From: Colias croceus
Taxonomy: Eukaryota > Arthropoda > Insecta > Lepidoptera > Pieridae
Reading direction: 5' to 3'
Assembly (NCBI RefSeq): GCF_905220415.1
Contig: NC_059550.1
Coordinates: forward strand, 10,542,501-10,606,500
DNA length: 64,000 nt
Shown here in pieces: positions 12,050 to 24,480 of this stretch. Below the pieces are notes generated by a model, which was given only the letters and a program-made list of their open reading frames with translations, was not told the DNA's origin and did no database searches. Each line of letters begins with the position of its first letter. The first letter of the stretch is position 1. The position numbers were made by a program, and so were the translations under genes.

Positions 12050-13354
12050 CAGTGGCGGTACGTTCATACAAGCCGAAAAGCCCGGCTTGCCTAAGGAATT
12101 CGCTACGAGACAGGAAAATACCCAAATTCACTTTTGAATATTCGCGCGCAACGAGCAATTCAAAATTTGCTCGGAAATTCAATGAAAACTCACCAACAAA
12201 CAATGTCGAATTCGAGTCAAACTTTTTAATTTCATCCTTCTTGCTATCTAAATAAAGTCGTACTTTGTATAAACAGTGCGGTGTCCTTCTTGAGTGACAT
12301 ATAGTTCTCTCGCTTGCACTCGTGGGCTTTTACCGGGCTTTGCGCTTATCTCTTCTAACGTATGAAATTTCGTTGAAGTAGCTACATACCTATCTATAGA
12401 ATTCTATAGGAATTTATATGGCCAACAAAGCCGGGCTTTAACAGTGTGAAGATAGTTACGATTGCGCGTCGCGCGAACGAACGTCGTGAATATTATTGTT
12501 AGTATGGTTTAGCGCGTGATTATACCGGTGTAATTTAGGTTAAGTTTTTCGAATTTTGTGATAAAATAAGTGTCGCGACACAGATTGTATTGTAAATTGT
12601 GATGGTTTGCTTTGTGCTCAGCGGGGAAGGTAAAATCATTAAACTTTACTGTAAAACAACGATTAATTTCTTCATCAAAACCAACTCCCGATTTGTGCAG
12701 TAAGTAACATAAACCAAATTTTAATTGTAATGTTTACGAATTAATCGATTTCATGAATGAGAATTGGTTAGAAGAAGCCTTCTGATGAAACTTGCATATA
12801 TTTTGGTATTTACGATTCTTGCTAGTTGTTCTTCCACGGAGCGTGCTTTCTCAGCGTTAAATCTAAATCGAATTCATAGGTAGGTAGGTAGGTACGTATT
12901 TAAGAAATACACAAGGCCAAGAACGCCTTTCTGAATTAACAATGACTGTCATTGAGAAAGAGCTGTTAATTGAATTAAAACAATCACCTAAGTAGGTACC
13001 TACTTCTATTCTGATGTTATAAAATATTTCCTTCAGAAAGATCGGCGTTTTGAATTAGAATATACCTAAATGATCTGTACAATTTTATATTATAATGTCA
13101 TACAGTTTTATATAATTTATAGATATAGATTTTAATATGATTGTAATGGTAAACGTTTGACTCAACTGTTTGCGGGCGCGCGTGAAGATTTAGAAGATTT
13201 GATTCGGTAGGTATGTTCACATTTTTTATAAGTTTTATAACGAATAGGTACCTACTTAGTAACACAGTGTATACCTAATTCAAGAAAAGGGTACCCAGCA
13301 AACACTTCGAAAAATTTGGGCTTGCCCAGTCCTTACACCCTAGGCACGCCACTG
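12050..13354 (+). mobile_element. hAT transposon remnant with 8-bp target duplication
   Basis: The left end reads CAGTGGCGGTAC and the right end, reversed, reads CAGTGGCGTGCC. Both are flanked by the same 8 bases, CTATTTAC (12042-12049 and 13355-13362). Eight-bp duplications and CAGTGGCG-type ends are hallmarks of hAT elements. Near 12820-12990 the sequence can still be read as part of the hAT dimerisation domain (S-T-E-R-A-F-S-A-L-N, later Q-E-R-L-S-x-L and I-E-K-E-L) with frame breaks. The element is therefore an internally deleted, decayed copy of an autonomous hAT. Confidence 0.85.
12820..12990 (+). pseudogene. hAT transposase C-terminal dimerisation domain, fragment
   Basis: Within the hAT remnant, translated pieces match the conserved hATC pattern: STERAFSALN, and downstream QERLSELTMTVIEKELL. 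A short (TAGG)n expansion between them (12880-12893) breaks continuity. No complete transposase remains. Confidence 0.6.
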
Positions 13355-13854
13355 CTATTTACCTTTAAATTTAAATTTAATTTTACTCATTAGTTACTTA
13401 GTTTACAACACGCGCTAAAATACCTAATTAACGTAATATTGCTAGTTAGCTGTGGAAACAAATACAATTTCCTTGCGGAAATAAATATAAACAATGAATC
13501 ATTAACAAGGCATGAACGTGACACGACGATATTATATTAGAATAAATTGATAAATGTGCATCTACTCATAACGCGCGCGCGTTGAAATCTATTACATCGG
13601 CCGCAACACTGCCACTGTTCGTGTCTATAATTCATTAACTACAGGCGAAAATTCGTCGATCAACACTTGATGTACATTAATTCTACTTTGTAGTTTGTGT
13701 TCACTTACACGCGAATATCCTCGTTTTATTTGAGGAACTCTGCAGTATTTGAATTGCCCAATTTTATAATTAAGATGCAGTAAAAGTAGCTAAAGTATCT
13801 AATTATAGATTTACCACTTTTTCTGTAATTATTGATCATAATACTTATACCTTT

Positions 13855-14131
13855 AAAAAACCCGTGCAAGGCTCAGGCTAGGAACGCTACTACACCACGT
13901 CAATATAAATCGCAAAGAATGAAGCTGCGAAACATAATTATACTAAGTTTCATCGAAATCGAACCGTTGGTTTCCACGTGATGTCTTCACATACAGACAG
14001 ACAGACAAAAATTTTTTTAATCACATATTTGGGTTTGGTATCGATCCAGTAACACCATCTGCTATTTATTTTTTCAATATTTTCAATGTACAGAATTGAC
14101 CCTTCTACAGATTTATTATATGTATAGATTT
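13855..14131 (+). repeat. probable LINE-derived interspersed repeat fragment
   Basis: Contains a sentence-like block typical of dispersed lepidopteran repeats (tcatcgaaatcgaaccgttg, then cagacagacagac, then tttgggtttggtatcgatcc). Boundaries and class cannot be fixed from this window, since no second copy is present here. Confidence 0.4.
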
Positions 14132-14139
14132 CGCTTAGG

Positions 14140-15436
14140 ACCGATTCGGATAGGTAATTTAATCGGCGTTCTACTTATAACATAAAATCACAAAAAATGC
14201 ATTTGCCTGGAGTAATTATATCTACATCTTCCTAAGCATGCTAATTATGTCACATCCTCAAAAATATCTTAGTTGAACCCGTTTCCACCAATGCTAAGCT
14301 ATAATATGCATCGATGAATATGATTGGTAGATACACGCATCCACAGCAGTGTAGCCACAAAAATAGCAGTAATAGAACAAGAATGTAACAATATGTCTAT
14401 CATTTTGTACACACTAATCTTAGACACTAATCTCCTCCACTTTTACCCCTCTATGTGAACCGCTTTTGATGAAATATGTCTAATTGTACTTTACACGTCA
14501 TGCCCTTTCATTTGATATGTCACTTGAATATATTTGACTACATTCGTTTTTTCATTCCCACTTTTAACCCTACATAATATAATAAATGGATGAAACGATT
14601 TTGATACACCATATCTAAGAACCAGCGCCGGAAAATATGCTGCCTAACAAAAAACCGCATCGAGTGCCATAGACAAACACACACACACACAAACACACAT
14701 TCTCAAACTTATAAGTTATCTGCATAGGCTAGGCTGCGAAGAACTTACGCAGATGCGAGATTACGTTTAGCGAAAGGCGGACGGCATTTCGAAAACCTTT
14801 TGTAAAAATTAAACAATATGTTAATTAATATTTATGTTGTTTTATTAATTCTCCAAACCTTTTATTAAGATTTAAACATAAAAACTAAATAACAAAAAAA
14901 GAAAGCCCAATAAATTGACATTAGAATAAAGTTAAGTTATCTTGGCTGGCAGGTTATAACATTCATTTTAAGTTTTGTAGCCATGTGAATACTAATTTGT
15001 AATGACTTTTAGGGCAATAAATGGTTCTTGAATCAAAAATTGGCCGTTTCAAATGATTTAAATAATTAAATTATGGTAAAATTCGTAATTTTTAGATTTT
15101 CATATTGTGTTAATGTAAGTATATCAACATGATGTTGTTTTTGAAGATGTTACAACTTACAACCGAAGGACAATTACTATGATTTTTGTGTAAAGAATAA
15201 CCCTATGTTAAGGTAGTTTTTAGCACACATTTTTTTTTCACAGGATTTTTTCGAAAAGTCAATATTTTGCCGAGAAATTGTAAAATTGTACTTACTGTAA
15301 AATTTGTACTTGTAAAATTTTCAAAAATATTAGTTGTATCAAAGTTTTGTATTCTACATATGTCAGGAGTATACTCGATTATGCCTCAAATATTTGGTCT
15401 CCATATTATGCAACAAGTGATAACTGCGTTAAAAAC
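14140..15436. other. intergenic, nothing recognised
   Basis: AT-rich sequence with one short (CA)n run near 14680. No gene seen. Confidence 0.4.
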
Positions 15437-15619
15437 AACCGACTTCAAACTTTCACTTGCAAAATTTACAAATACCTACAGACAAAAATGCTCATAAAAT
15501 AAAAACTACTGGGCCTATCCGAATAAAATTTTTATGGGACCAATTCGACACCATCCCGCATCGAACAAAAAAAGAATCACGTAAATCGGTTCAGAAACCT
15601 CGGAGTAATCGGTGTACAT

Positions 15620-15654
<35 letters not shown>

Positions 15655-15697
15655 CCGGCCGAATTGATAACCTCCTCCTTTTTTTTTGAAGTCGGTT
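15437..15697. mobile_element. MITE-like element with 13-bp inverted ends
   Basis: The ends are AACCGACTTCAAA (15437-15449) and its exact reverse complement TTTGAAGTCGGTT (15685-15697). Between them lie a block ctactgggcctatccgaata and a long A-tract (about 15624-15650). There is no coding content of its own. Elements with these ends recur in Lepidoptera; the superfamily is not clear from the sequence. Confidence 0.6.
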
Positions 15698-15699
15698 AA

Positions 15700-17197
15700 A
15701 AATAGAGTTATATATCTACAATTTTTAACTATTTTATTTTAACTATAAAAATTAATGCAGTTAGAGTTCGCACTTTTAAATTATTGAATTGTAATATTTA
15801 AGTGAGATACTTTACAAATTGACTTCATCTAATGCGTATGTATAATAAGTAAATAACATGTACACTTTCTTAAATTATATCGATTCCTTAATAATAATCA
15901 CTTTATCGCGTCTCCATTTTCTAAAATAAGAACTAGGTACATATTTACACTAAATTGCACCCAAACAATAGATATCATAATATTTAAACATTATGTCTAA
16001 ATATTATACATTAACAATGTAGTGCAAGTTCTCACAATTATGTAACCTTGGCTTTACATGTGTAACTGTCGCGACTGAGATTTATCTTATTTATGTGTTT
16101 ATGGCCGAGATCTCATGATTAGCGAGTTACCATCGATGGACAACACGAAACGCAATCTTGCGACATTGAACTATAGTACCTACTGCTATCATAGTGTATC
16201 ACTTTTGTTCATATTTTGAGAGCCTTTATAGAGGCTTACGCTTTTCTAAAAAAACTGTGAAGAAATAATTATCTTGTTTGCCTTTATTATCGATAAGCAA
16301 TGCCCGATTTTTTGAAAATGCTTCATGTAACTTTCAATATAAAATAGTGATCTAAATCTAGGTAAAAAATAAAAAAGTAAAAAATTAATTTAAGAAAAAG
16401 ATTCGTTTTTATATTAAGATTTATTCATCCTTTTAATGTCCAGCATATTAATTTATCTCCAAAGAAATTGAATTTCACTGTCTCCTTTATTTTTGCTAGA
16501 CAGATATCTCGGACGTCCTATAAGTTTGTAATTGTGTTTTTACAATTATTATAACCTACGAAGGAAGGTTAAGGCTTGGCAATAGAGGGTCTCTACCCCA
16601 CAAGACTAATGATACTAATCTAGTGATTAGTATCATTAGTCTTGTATGGTTTATTAGATTACCTAGTGGTAATGCCTAAATTTCATACGGCTTGATGCCA
16701 AAAATATGCCAAAAAAAAATGCTTACGCCATGTGCATTTGTGAATTTATTTAATGTAATTCTTATTTGTCTGGAAGAAATCGCTGCATAGCGATAAAACC
16801 GCCAATTGTTTAGATGTATTCTTACGTTAAGTATTATTATAATAATTCTAGGAGCAATAAAGTATATAAGTAGTAGTAAATATAAAATGAACCTTAAGGG
16901 AATTGTCATTTGATATTTTTAAATGACTAGTGAAAGCGGTCTAAAAAAAATAAAGTTTTAATAACATCTGTAAATTTTTGTAACCACAATTCTTACAACT
17001 TACTTAATATTTTGAATTTGTATTGAGATCAGTGAGACTAGTTAAAATCGAGTTAATGTGCAGTATTTATCACTTATGATTTAAATAACATCATCAACAT
17101 CAAATATATGTATGTAAATCGTTCAATGTCAGTAAAGTTGTAAATTTAGGGCAGCATGTTCTCGTAAAAAAATAACCTTTTAATACTTATTTTAAAA
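15700..17197. other. intergenic with one perfect palindrome
   Basis: AT-rich. The only standout is the 20-bp perfect inverted repeat listed separately at 16601-16644. Confidence 0.4.
16601..16644. repeat. perfect 20-bp inverted repeat with TAGT loop
   Basis: CAAGACTAATGATACTAATC (16601-16620) is followed by TAGT and then its exact reverse complement (16625-16644). As RNA or single-stranded DNA it would form a stable 20-bp hairpin. Its role is unknown. Confidence 0.85.
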
Positions 17198-17375
17198 CTA
17201 GCTGCGCTTCGCGGTTTCAACTGCTTGGTCTTAGCGCAATGATATAAAGCCTATAGCCTTCCTCGATAAATGGGCTATCTAACACCGAATGAATTTTTCA
17301 AATCGGACAAGTAGTTCCTGAGATTAGCGCGTTCAGACAAACAAACAAACTTCAGCTTTATAATATTAGTATAGA
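17198..17375 (-). mobile_element. Helitron-like element (family 2), intact ends
   Basis: On the minus strand it starts TCTATACTAATATTATAAAG (reading down from 17375) and ends CTAG (17201-17198) behind a GC-rich hairpin stretch. It is flanked by A and T in its own orientation. It shares the tcgaggaaggctatagg core with the copies at 8288 and 62714. Confidence 0.8.
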
Positions 17376-20300
17376 TAAATCAGTGTTACAATCTTGCATA
17401 AATTTAATTTAAAATATTTTTAATTTTTAAAAACGTCTACCATTAATCATCAAAGCTTCTGTAGGCCAAGATACCATAAACAAAAGAGCGTACTAAAATC
17501 GCGCTATGGTCATTATTTCACTTTCGTTGCTCTCCACGCACGCATCTTCAGCAAAATTCATACAAAGCAAGAAACAAAGGCATCGCATTCACCAGCCGGG
17601 TCAACGACCTTCAATACCAATACCTCATTAATAATTCATTAAAAACACGCGCGAGATTTTATATTTTTATAAATATTCTTATATATATATATAATTTAGT
17701 TACAGTTGTGTAACCACGACTCTTTTCAAGGGCTCTACATTTAACGGTCCATTTATATTTGAATATACATAATCATAAATTTTTAATAAGAATCGATAAT
17801 CGCGTATAGTTTTTCATTTCAATAAGCATGCTCAACCTTGTGTTTAACTAATTACATAAACACCAATTCTAATAAAAAATGTACTTGACAATAATTAATA
17901 TTTTCACGATATACCTACTGTCTTTAATAATTTATAAATTAAAATATAAACTCAAATTATTTTGACATTAGTAATAAATAAACGATTATAAACAAATTTG
18001 AATTAATAGATAATAATAACTAACTAAAAAAAAACAATTTAGAATATTAAAGTGGTTGATTAGAGCATAGTGTAACAACATGACCCTTACTAAGAAACGC
18101 TCCTAATGCAAATTTCTGATTCGCTACCACTATAACCTAATGCTATAACTTTACAAGTATACAATATAACATGCTCGTCGCTCGACTTAGCAGGACACTG
18201 TATTTCAACCTCTTATATATTAGCTAAAGGTACAAACATGTGTAGCGCAAGAGAAAGGTCCTCTAATCTAAATAAAACCACTTAGTAACTGGTTTGTACA
18301 ATAACGAGTGTTGTTGTAGGTAATTTTGGGCATTGAATGGTCACGTTGATGTGCCCGGCGCGCATGCAAATGTGGAGTTTGGGGGCAGCGCGTGCCAGCT
18401 GCTGTTTCCACATGGTTTCCACAATTCATTGCTATTGTACTCACTCCTGGTAAAATACCACGTATCGTTTTGCAATTTTTAGGTACTGAATTGATGTGTG
18501 ACGAAGGAAAAACTGTAATGTTACCTACAGAGTACTGAATAAAAAATATTTTTTAAAATAACCTGTGAACTGTTATATTCGATCCAGTAGTTTCATGAAT
18601 GTATTTAGATTGATATCAAATAATCTAATCGTTATCACCTTCTGTTAATGTAAAAAGCATATAATATTATGCAAGTTTTAAGTTAGTTTGTTAATATAAT
18701 AAATTACGAGTATAGTAGATAATATGTAAATGCGGTCTCGCAAAAATCTAGTTGTGAGATTTACGATACTTTATTGCGCATAAAATGTAGATCTTTCTAC
18801 TTCGGCATCTCTACACTGAAGAGCTATAGTTATAAGCTATATTATTAAAATAATTTTAGCGTTACTATACGTTTTTTGAGAAATTTATATACATATAATA
18901 ATTAATAACCATTTTTCATTTTGCACGCCTAGAGAAACTAAAAATAAACAAAATTTTCAGTTAGTCCATTTATTTCTAAAAAATACAAATATTTCATACA
19001 TGTTTTAATTTTGAAACTACATAAATAAACACAACGTAGGCAAATAGATATATTATGTAAGAATTCATCAAAAATAAATACATAGTAGTATTAGCCTAAA
19101 GGTTTTGCCGCCTCAGCATCTAGTACTATCTTATAGCATAGCATAGCATCGCTCCGCTGGGTGTAGCGCTAGCACATAACTACATAGTACACTTACACTG
19201 TGGCTACAACTGGAGGGTATCAAATGTCCACAATTACCTCATGGTATTCGCCTTACGTTACATTGCTAAATATTACACCCCTTACGCAGTGCTCTGCGAC
19301 TTCAATGATAATTATCTGCCCTTGTGTATCGAGAAATTACATTATATTTATATTTTATATTGGCATTATCATCTTCGTTCTTTTTTGTTATAAAATTTTA
19401 GAACTTTTTGTCTATCTATACCGTTTTTAGCGGTGTGTCAAAAGCTGGTACCAATGTATAGAAAACGAATTTTATGAACTAGGTATTTTTCTTCCGTTGC
19501 ACGCAACTTACGTATTCGGTGCTCGCATGTTGCTCGCATTTGTAACTTATCATTTACAATAATTGATATAAGCTGCAACAGGCGGCGTGGATCCTTTGAA
19601 GTATTTCATACAATTTACAAATACCTATGTTACAAGTGGTTTCAATATTTGCACAATAATTTGCAAATTTTCGCGTCTCTTTGCAATTAAGAACATTTGA
19701 CAAATTATATTTTAAATTAATTACATTGCAACTCTTCTTACGATTTGTGACCGACTTGTTTTGAATATTTTAATAAATTTTTAATTATTGAAAAATATAC
19801 AATATTCGTTTACACAATATCGTAGATTCAAAATAAATCACAAAAATATAACCAATTATAATTTTAGAGTTATTTGCAATTGTAACAGTTTGTTCAGAAA
19901 GTGATTCTTATCTTCAGCGATAAGACCGCGCGAAATATGAAATATTTAGTGTATGTTATTGCAATAAATAGCAAAGATAACGAAGACTTTATATTTATTA
20001 CTTACAAGGTACAACTAAAGTTAGCCTTCTTTGATCTTTATTATTGTATTACTTGATTATTTAATTTCGTAATTTACGTATGAACATAAATAATAAATAT
20101 AATACGTACGATTAAGAACGTTTTTTACATGGTGTAACAGACATTCTTTTTATGCACATCCATGACCTCCCAAAACGGGCTTATAGAGATAATTAAAAAA
20201 TATTTTTAAATGTTCACGACGCTATACTACCACCCTTTCTTAATTCTTACTTAGGTACTTACTTATAAGCTTTTTCTCTACATCGTTTGTATGCACTTTA

Positions 20301-21890
20301 TAAGGAATCATGAAAGTGCAATAGCGATGCTGTAGTCGCTGTAGATGAGATGCGTAATCTTAATCCACTGAAATCGGATATGCCTCAGTTAGTACACGAC
20401 TACACGTATGTAATGTACCATCACTGGTCTGGACTACTTTTTGATGTCTTTCTCAAGGTTACCTGTTTTATGTGTTCATGCAATAAATCAGTTTGAATTT
20501 AAATTTTAATGTTTTTAATCGACATCTGCGTCATAATACTGGCTCGCGGTCATCTGCTGGTATAGGCCTACATTTAAAATAACTGTAATTGTTACTATAA
20601 CATTTATATGAGATTTAGTCTTTTTAACAAAAGTTACATAAATTTCATGTACAATTTGATGTATATCTTTTGAAGTAGATAGTAGATACTCAACGGGTTT
20701 ACCTTTATGCAAATTAATGAAAATAATGAAATAATTAATTGATCAATGTTTTTCGATAAAAAACATAAATAACACTATTCTTTATATTTATTGAGACTTT
20801 AAGCTGATTTTAATGACTTTTGGTAAAGAAACGTTTATGCAGCCGAATCTTGAAGAATGGCATGAAAACATATGAACGCAAAGCTGCAGCACAAAGCAGT
20901 AGAATAGTATTACAGTATTTTATTTAGTTATTCTTTTTTAACTTCATCATATTGCAACTATCTACAATAAAAATAATAAGATACGTGTCGATTTGTAAAT
21001 CTCTGATTTCGAAGTCAGCTTAAAACATCGCTCTGCTGGAGCGATAAAAACTAACCCATATCTACGCACTAGCAATGTTTTCATCGATTTAATTGTTTTT
21101 AATAACAGTTATATCACTATAATCAAATGTTTATATAATGTACTTTTTATACTCAACTCATAATCAACGGAAGATGGTAGACATTCGTCGAATATTTGAC
21201 AAACGCTTATAGCTTCGTGCATGCGTGAGCGCAGACACCGCGACCGCTGCTCCTACTTACACTTATACACATAACTATCACTTTTAAACTAAACCAATAA
21301 AGCGTAAATAAATAAACAATTCGATGTAATCTCGCATATGTGTCACTTTCTGTCTTGTAATTTTTGTTTTTTGTTTTAATTATAATAAAAACCTTTCTGG
21401 TATAATTGCATGCAAACTGCACCGTTCTTACACGACTTTTACTAATTTTATTCTAATTGTATAATTTGCTATCGAGCACTATAATTTGAGCCAGAGTTTA
21501 CTATTAATGCATTCTCCAAAATGAATCTATTAAATATATTGTGCGTGTAAAAGCATACAGTACATAATGCGTATTTTTCAGATTCCAATGCAAATGTAAA
21601 ATTATCTAGATTTTCAAATTTAACGTTTATATTTTTTTAAAACGGATATAAAATAGCACTACAAATTGAATCAGAAATAAAATTCATAAAATGATAATGC
21701 TATTCTAAATCTTCGACATAGAATCATAAAGCATTGGCTCCTAATTGATTTCCTTGCTCTATATTCTATAATACGATAATTTATTTAAAATTTTTGCAAT
21801 TTTCCTAATACCGTATGAATTATTCTAATACTTTTTGCAACTTAAACCCACAGTATTAGGTTGGTCATCGTTTCAATAAATTATAATAAA
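17376..21890. other. long intergenic stretch, one GC-rich island
   Basis: About 4.5 kb without a supportable gene. Near 18337-18430 a GC-rich patch stands out. It holds ATGCAAAT (a POU-type octamer), the E-box CAGCTG and two TTTCCACA motifs, and could be an enhancer. Open frames near 19200-19430, 20515-20712 and 21207-21422 have no motif or codon support. Confidence 0.4.
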
Positions 21891-21898
21891 AGTAGAGT

Positions 21899-21928
21899 TT
21901 GCGCAATCTCGCGCTGGAAGATTGCGCA
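21899..21928. promoter_or_regulatory. inverted pair of ATTGCGCA (C/EBP-like) sites
   Basis: TTGCGCAATC (21899-21908) and GATTGCGCA (21920-21928) form an inverted pair about 16-45 bp before the TATA box of the third cuticle-type gene. Each resembles the C/EBP consensus ATTGCGCAAT. Binding is inferred. Confidence 0.4.
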
Positions 21929-21943
21929 GAGCACGCACCCGCG

Positions 21944-21950
21944 TATATAA
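21944..21950 (+). promoter_or_regulatory. TATA box of the third cuticle-type gene
   Basis: TATATAA lies 82 bp before the ATG at 22026. CTACACAGTCC, about 25-35 bp downstream, is a plausible start region. Confidence 0.65.
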
Positions 21951-22025
21951 CGCTCTCGGCCCGACCGATGCTACACAGTCCACTTTATCCTTTCGATCTT
22001 CAAACAAACAACCAAAAAATCCACC

Positions 22026-22860
22026 ATGAAATCTTTCGTAAGTTTATTTTATTTGATTTTCAATAAACCTTACGAAAAACAAAAAATAAAAACGTTAATA
22101 GTAAATAATATACCAGTGCTTCAAATTCTAAAAACTACGTCTTAAAAAGCCTTTCCGTACTTTGCATAGTTTCCCAAGTGCATAATACTAATTGTTTCTT
22201 CAATCCCAGGTATGCGTCGTCCTCCTAGCCGCCATGGCCCTCGCCGCCCCCGAGGGCAAGCGCGACAAGCGTGGTTTCCTCCACGGAGACCTGGACCTCC
22301 ACTCCAGCTCGCTGGACTTCGGCCACGGCTACGACTCCCTGGACGTGCACAGCGCGCCCATCATCCACAGCGCACCCTCTGCCAGGATCGTGTCTGTTAA
22401 CAAGCTCGTTCAAGTCCCCAAGGTAAGCCTTGTTTATCATAATATAAATTTTAAATTAATTCAAAGCTTTCTACCAATTAGACTTTAAAAAGTTACGTCT
22501 TTATTTTATACTACATACATATTATATCGTTAAAATATATGTACCTAATATGGAAATAAATGCACAATAATATTTTAATGCATGAAAATTTTTAAAAAAT
22601 CACAAATATAACAAAGTTTTCCTTGCAATATCAATACACTGTTTACAATGTTTAACATTATTTTTATTTTACAGGTGGTCTCAGTCCACAAGCTAGTGTC
22701 CGTCCCCAAAGTTGTGTCGGTCCCCAAGATCGTGCAGGTGTCCAAGATCGTGGAGGAGCCCCACTACTCGTTCTCTGCCCCGCACTACTCTCTCCCCGCC
22801 GCCCACTACTCCCTCCCCTCCTACTCCCTCGGCTCATCCTACGCCTCCGGATTCTGGTGA
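22026..22860 (+). CDS. secreted Val/His/Ser-rich cuticle-type protein, three exons
   Basis: Exons are 22026-22037 (MKSF), 22210-22422 and 22675-22860, with GTAAGT/CCCAG and GTAAGC/TTACAG borders, both introns in phase 0. The product has 136 residues. The signal peptide is MKSFVCVVLLAAMALA, followed by a GKRDKRGF processing-like site and an LHG motif as in its paralogs. A His/Asp/Ser-rich segment follows (residues 33-62). The Val-rich hexapeptide block covers residues 64-103. The second intron cuts this block exactly between two repeat units, which the paralogs at 4294 and 10294 do not show. The tail is HYSLPAAHYSLPSYS and ends in Trp, like the sister genes. No chitin-binding domain is visible. 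The structural extracellular role is inferred from composition and family resemblance. Confidence 0.85.
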
Positions 22861-23900
22861 ACACCTGAATAGTCAATGTTTAGCCATAAATTTCTTAAAA
22901 TAACTTTTTTACAAACTATAGCCAAACTTTAGAGCCTGATTATAATGTCCTGACATACATTTTAAATCTTAATCTTCTATTTACATATAGCAATTATACT
23001 TTTGTACCTACTCTTCTAGAAAATACGTCCAATGTGTGATCAGTCTCTAAAGCTTTACTCTGTATAAGGAGTAGTCGTGGCGAGTGTATCACTCATCACC
23101 GATGGTCTCCGAGGCTACCACCAAAACTTTATTAATTTTTTAAGAATATACTTTATTTTTTTTACATATTGGTTTTATTGCCCAAACTTTTTTAATTGTC
23201 CCAACATATTCATCGAGACCTTGTTAAAAATATAATCAGTAAATTTAAATAAATACATACAAATTTCGTAAACCAAATAACAAATGTCCAGACATCGTTA
23301 TTAAAGATAATTGCACCGTGAAGGCCAATGTTAGACGCCTCAATCACAAATTAATTAAATGTTACATTTCACATAATCTATCATATATCATCTATTGCTA
23401 ATCGTATTTTTTAATACTACTATTGCGTGTAACGCATGTTTTGAGGTCATTTAAACACATTGAGATCAAGGACTGTACGATGGGATGGGGTACGTACATA
23501 ATGACTTCTAATTCGGCAAGTGAAATATAACGCAATGTGATGTGAACCGAATTACTTACAAGGTAAATAATATATTCCAGTAACGAGTGCAGCCTACAGG
23601 GTTAGGTCTCATACGTTACTTATATAAAGTACGTTTTATTGTTATCGTGCCAAATGTAGGATGCACGTATTTAGATTCATCGATGGTGAAAACAATTATT
23701 ATGTTCTGAAAGTATGTCCTTTATTTATATTATTAAAGAGAAATAGATTACAAGCAGATTTACCCACAGAAAATAATATCTACGTACATATTTTGGTTGG
23801 TAGAGCATTACTCTAAGTATGTTAATAAGAAAAATAAGAAATGCATTTAACATAATATTAAGTACCATATTTTTTATTTATTTATATTATGTCTATATTA
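22861..23900. other. intergenic, nothing recognised
   Basis: AT-rich 3' flank of the third cuticle-type gene. I found no clear AATAAA close to the stop and no other features. Confidence 0.35.
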
Positions 23901-23951
23901 CCCTCATAGGAGGCCCGTGTCCCAGCAGTGGAAACGTTTATGGGATGATGA
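23901..23951 (+). mobile_element. 51-bp 5'-truncated SINE/RTE 3' end with target duplication
   Basis: The block ccctcataggaggcccgtgt, then cagcagtgg and a gatgatgatg tail, equals the 3' end of the SINE at 37836-38148. It is flanked by the same 10-12 bases, (AT)GTCTATATTA, at 23889-23900 and just after the tail. This is a very short LINE-mediated insertion. Confidence 0.75.
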
Positions 23952-23969
23952 TGTCTATATTAAGTACAA

Positions 23970-24476
23970 AGCTCTTACATCGTATATACGTCGTATATTA
24001 CTTATTAATATAAAATATATGTGCTCATCTGTTATGAGATTAATTCCCATATTAATCTATCATCTATTCCACTCCATAAAAAGATCGATCAAGCTCAGAA
24101 TGGCTTATACTGTAAAGGTTAACAAAGCGGCCGATAATAATTTATGTAATATGTAACAATTTCTATGCGACACGATGTGAAATTTATGTTTCTAAAACTC
24201 ATATAAATATGTGTATGGAAAGTAAACCAACTTTGCGTATGAATATGAATTATTGAAATTCGCAATTACAGCTGATTAATTCACTACCTACAAAAATATA
24301 ATATGAGAGTCGCGATATCTGATTAATAGCAGTGCATAATATATGGTACATTGTGGGTACATTATATAAACAATTTCTTAATTTGATGATTGTGAATACA
24401 AAAATTTTTTTAATTACAATTTTCATTTATTAGATTTTGTAGGTATCGTATACATTTATCTTACAACATAAGTATG
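23970..24476. other. intergenic, nothing recognised
   Basis: AT-rich stretch up to the target duplication of the LTR element at 24481. The open frame at 23917-24156 runs through the SINE fragment and is not supported. Confidence 0.35.
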
Positions 24477-24480
24477 AACT

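Noticed and set aside
12052..12255. Short protein at the left end of the hAT remnant
   Set aside because: It starts inside the terminal repeat and shows no known motif.
22212..22903. Arg/Pro-rich frames overlapping the third cuticle-type gene
   Set aside because: Out-of-frame readings of its exons; they lack signal peptide and splice logic.
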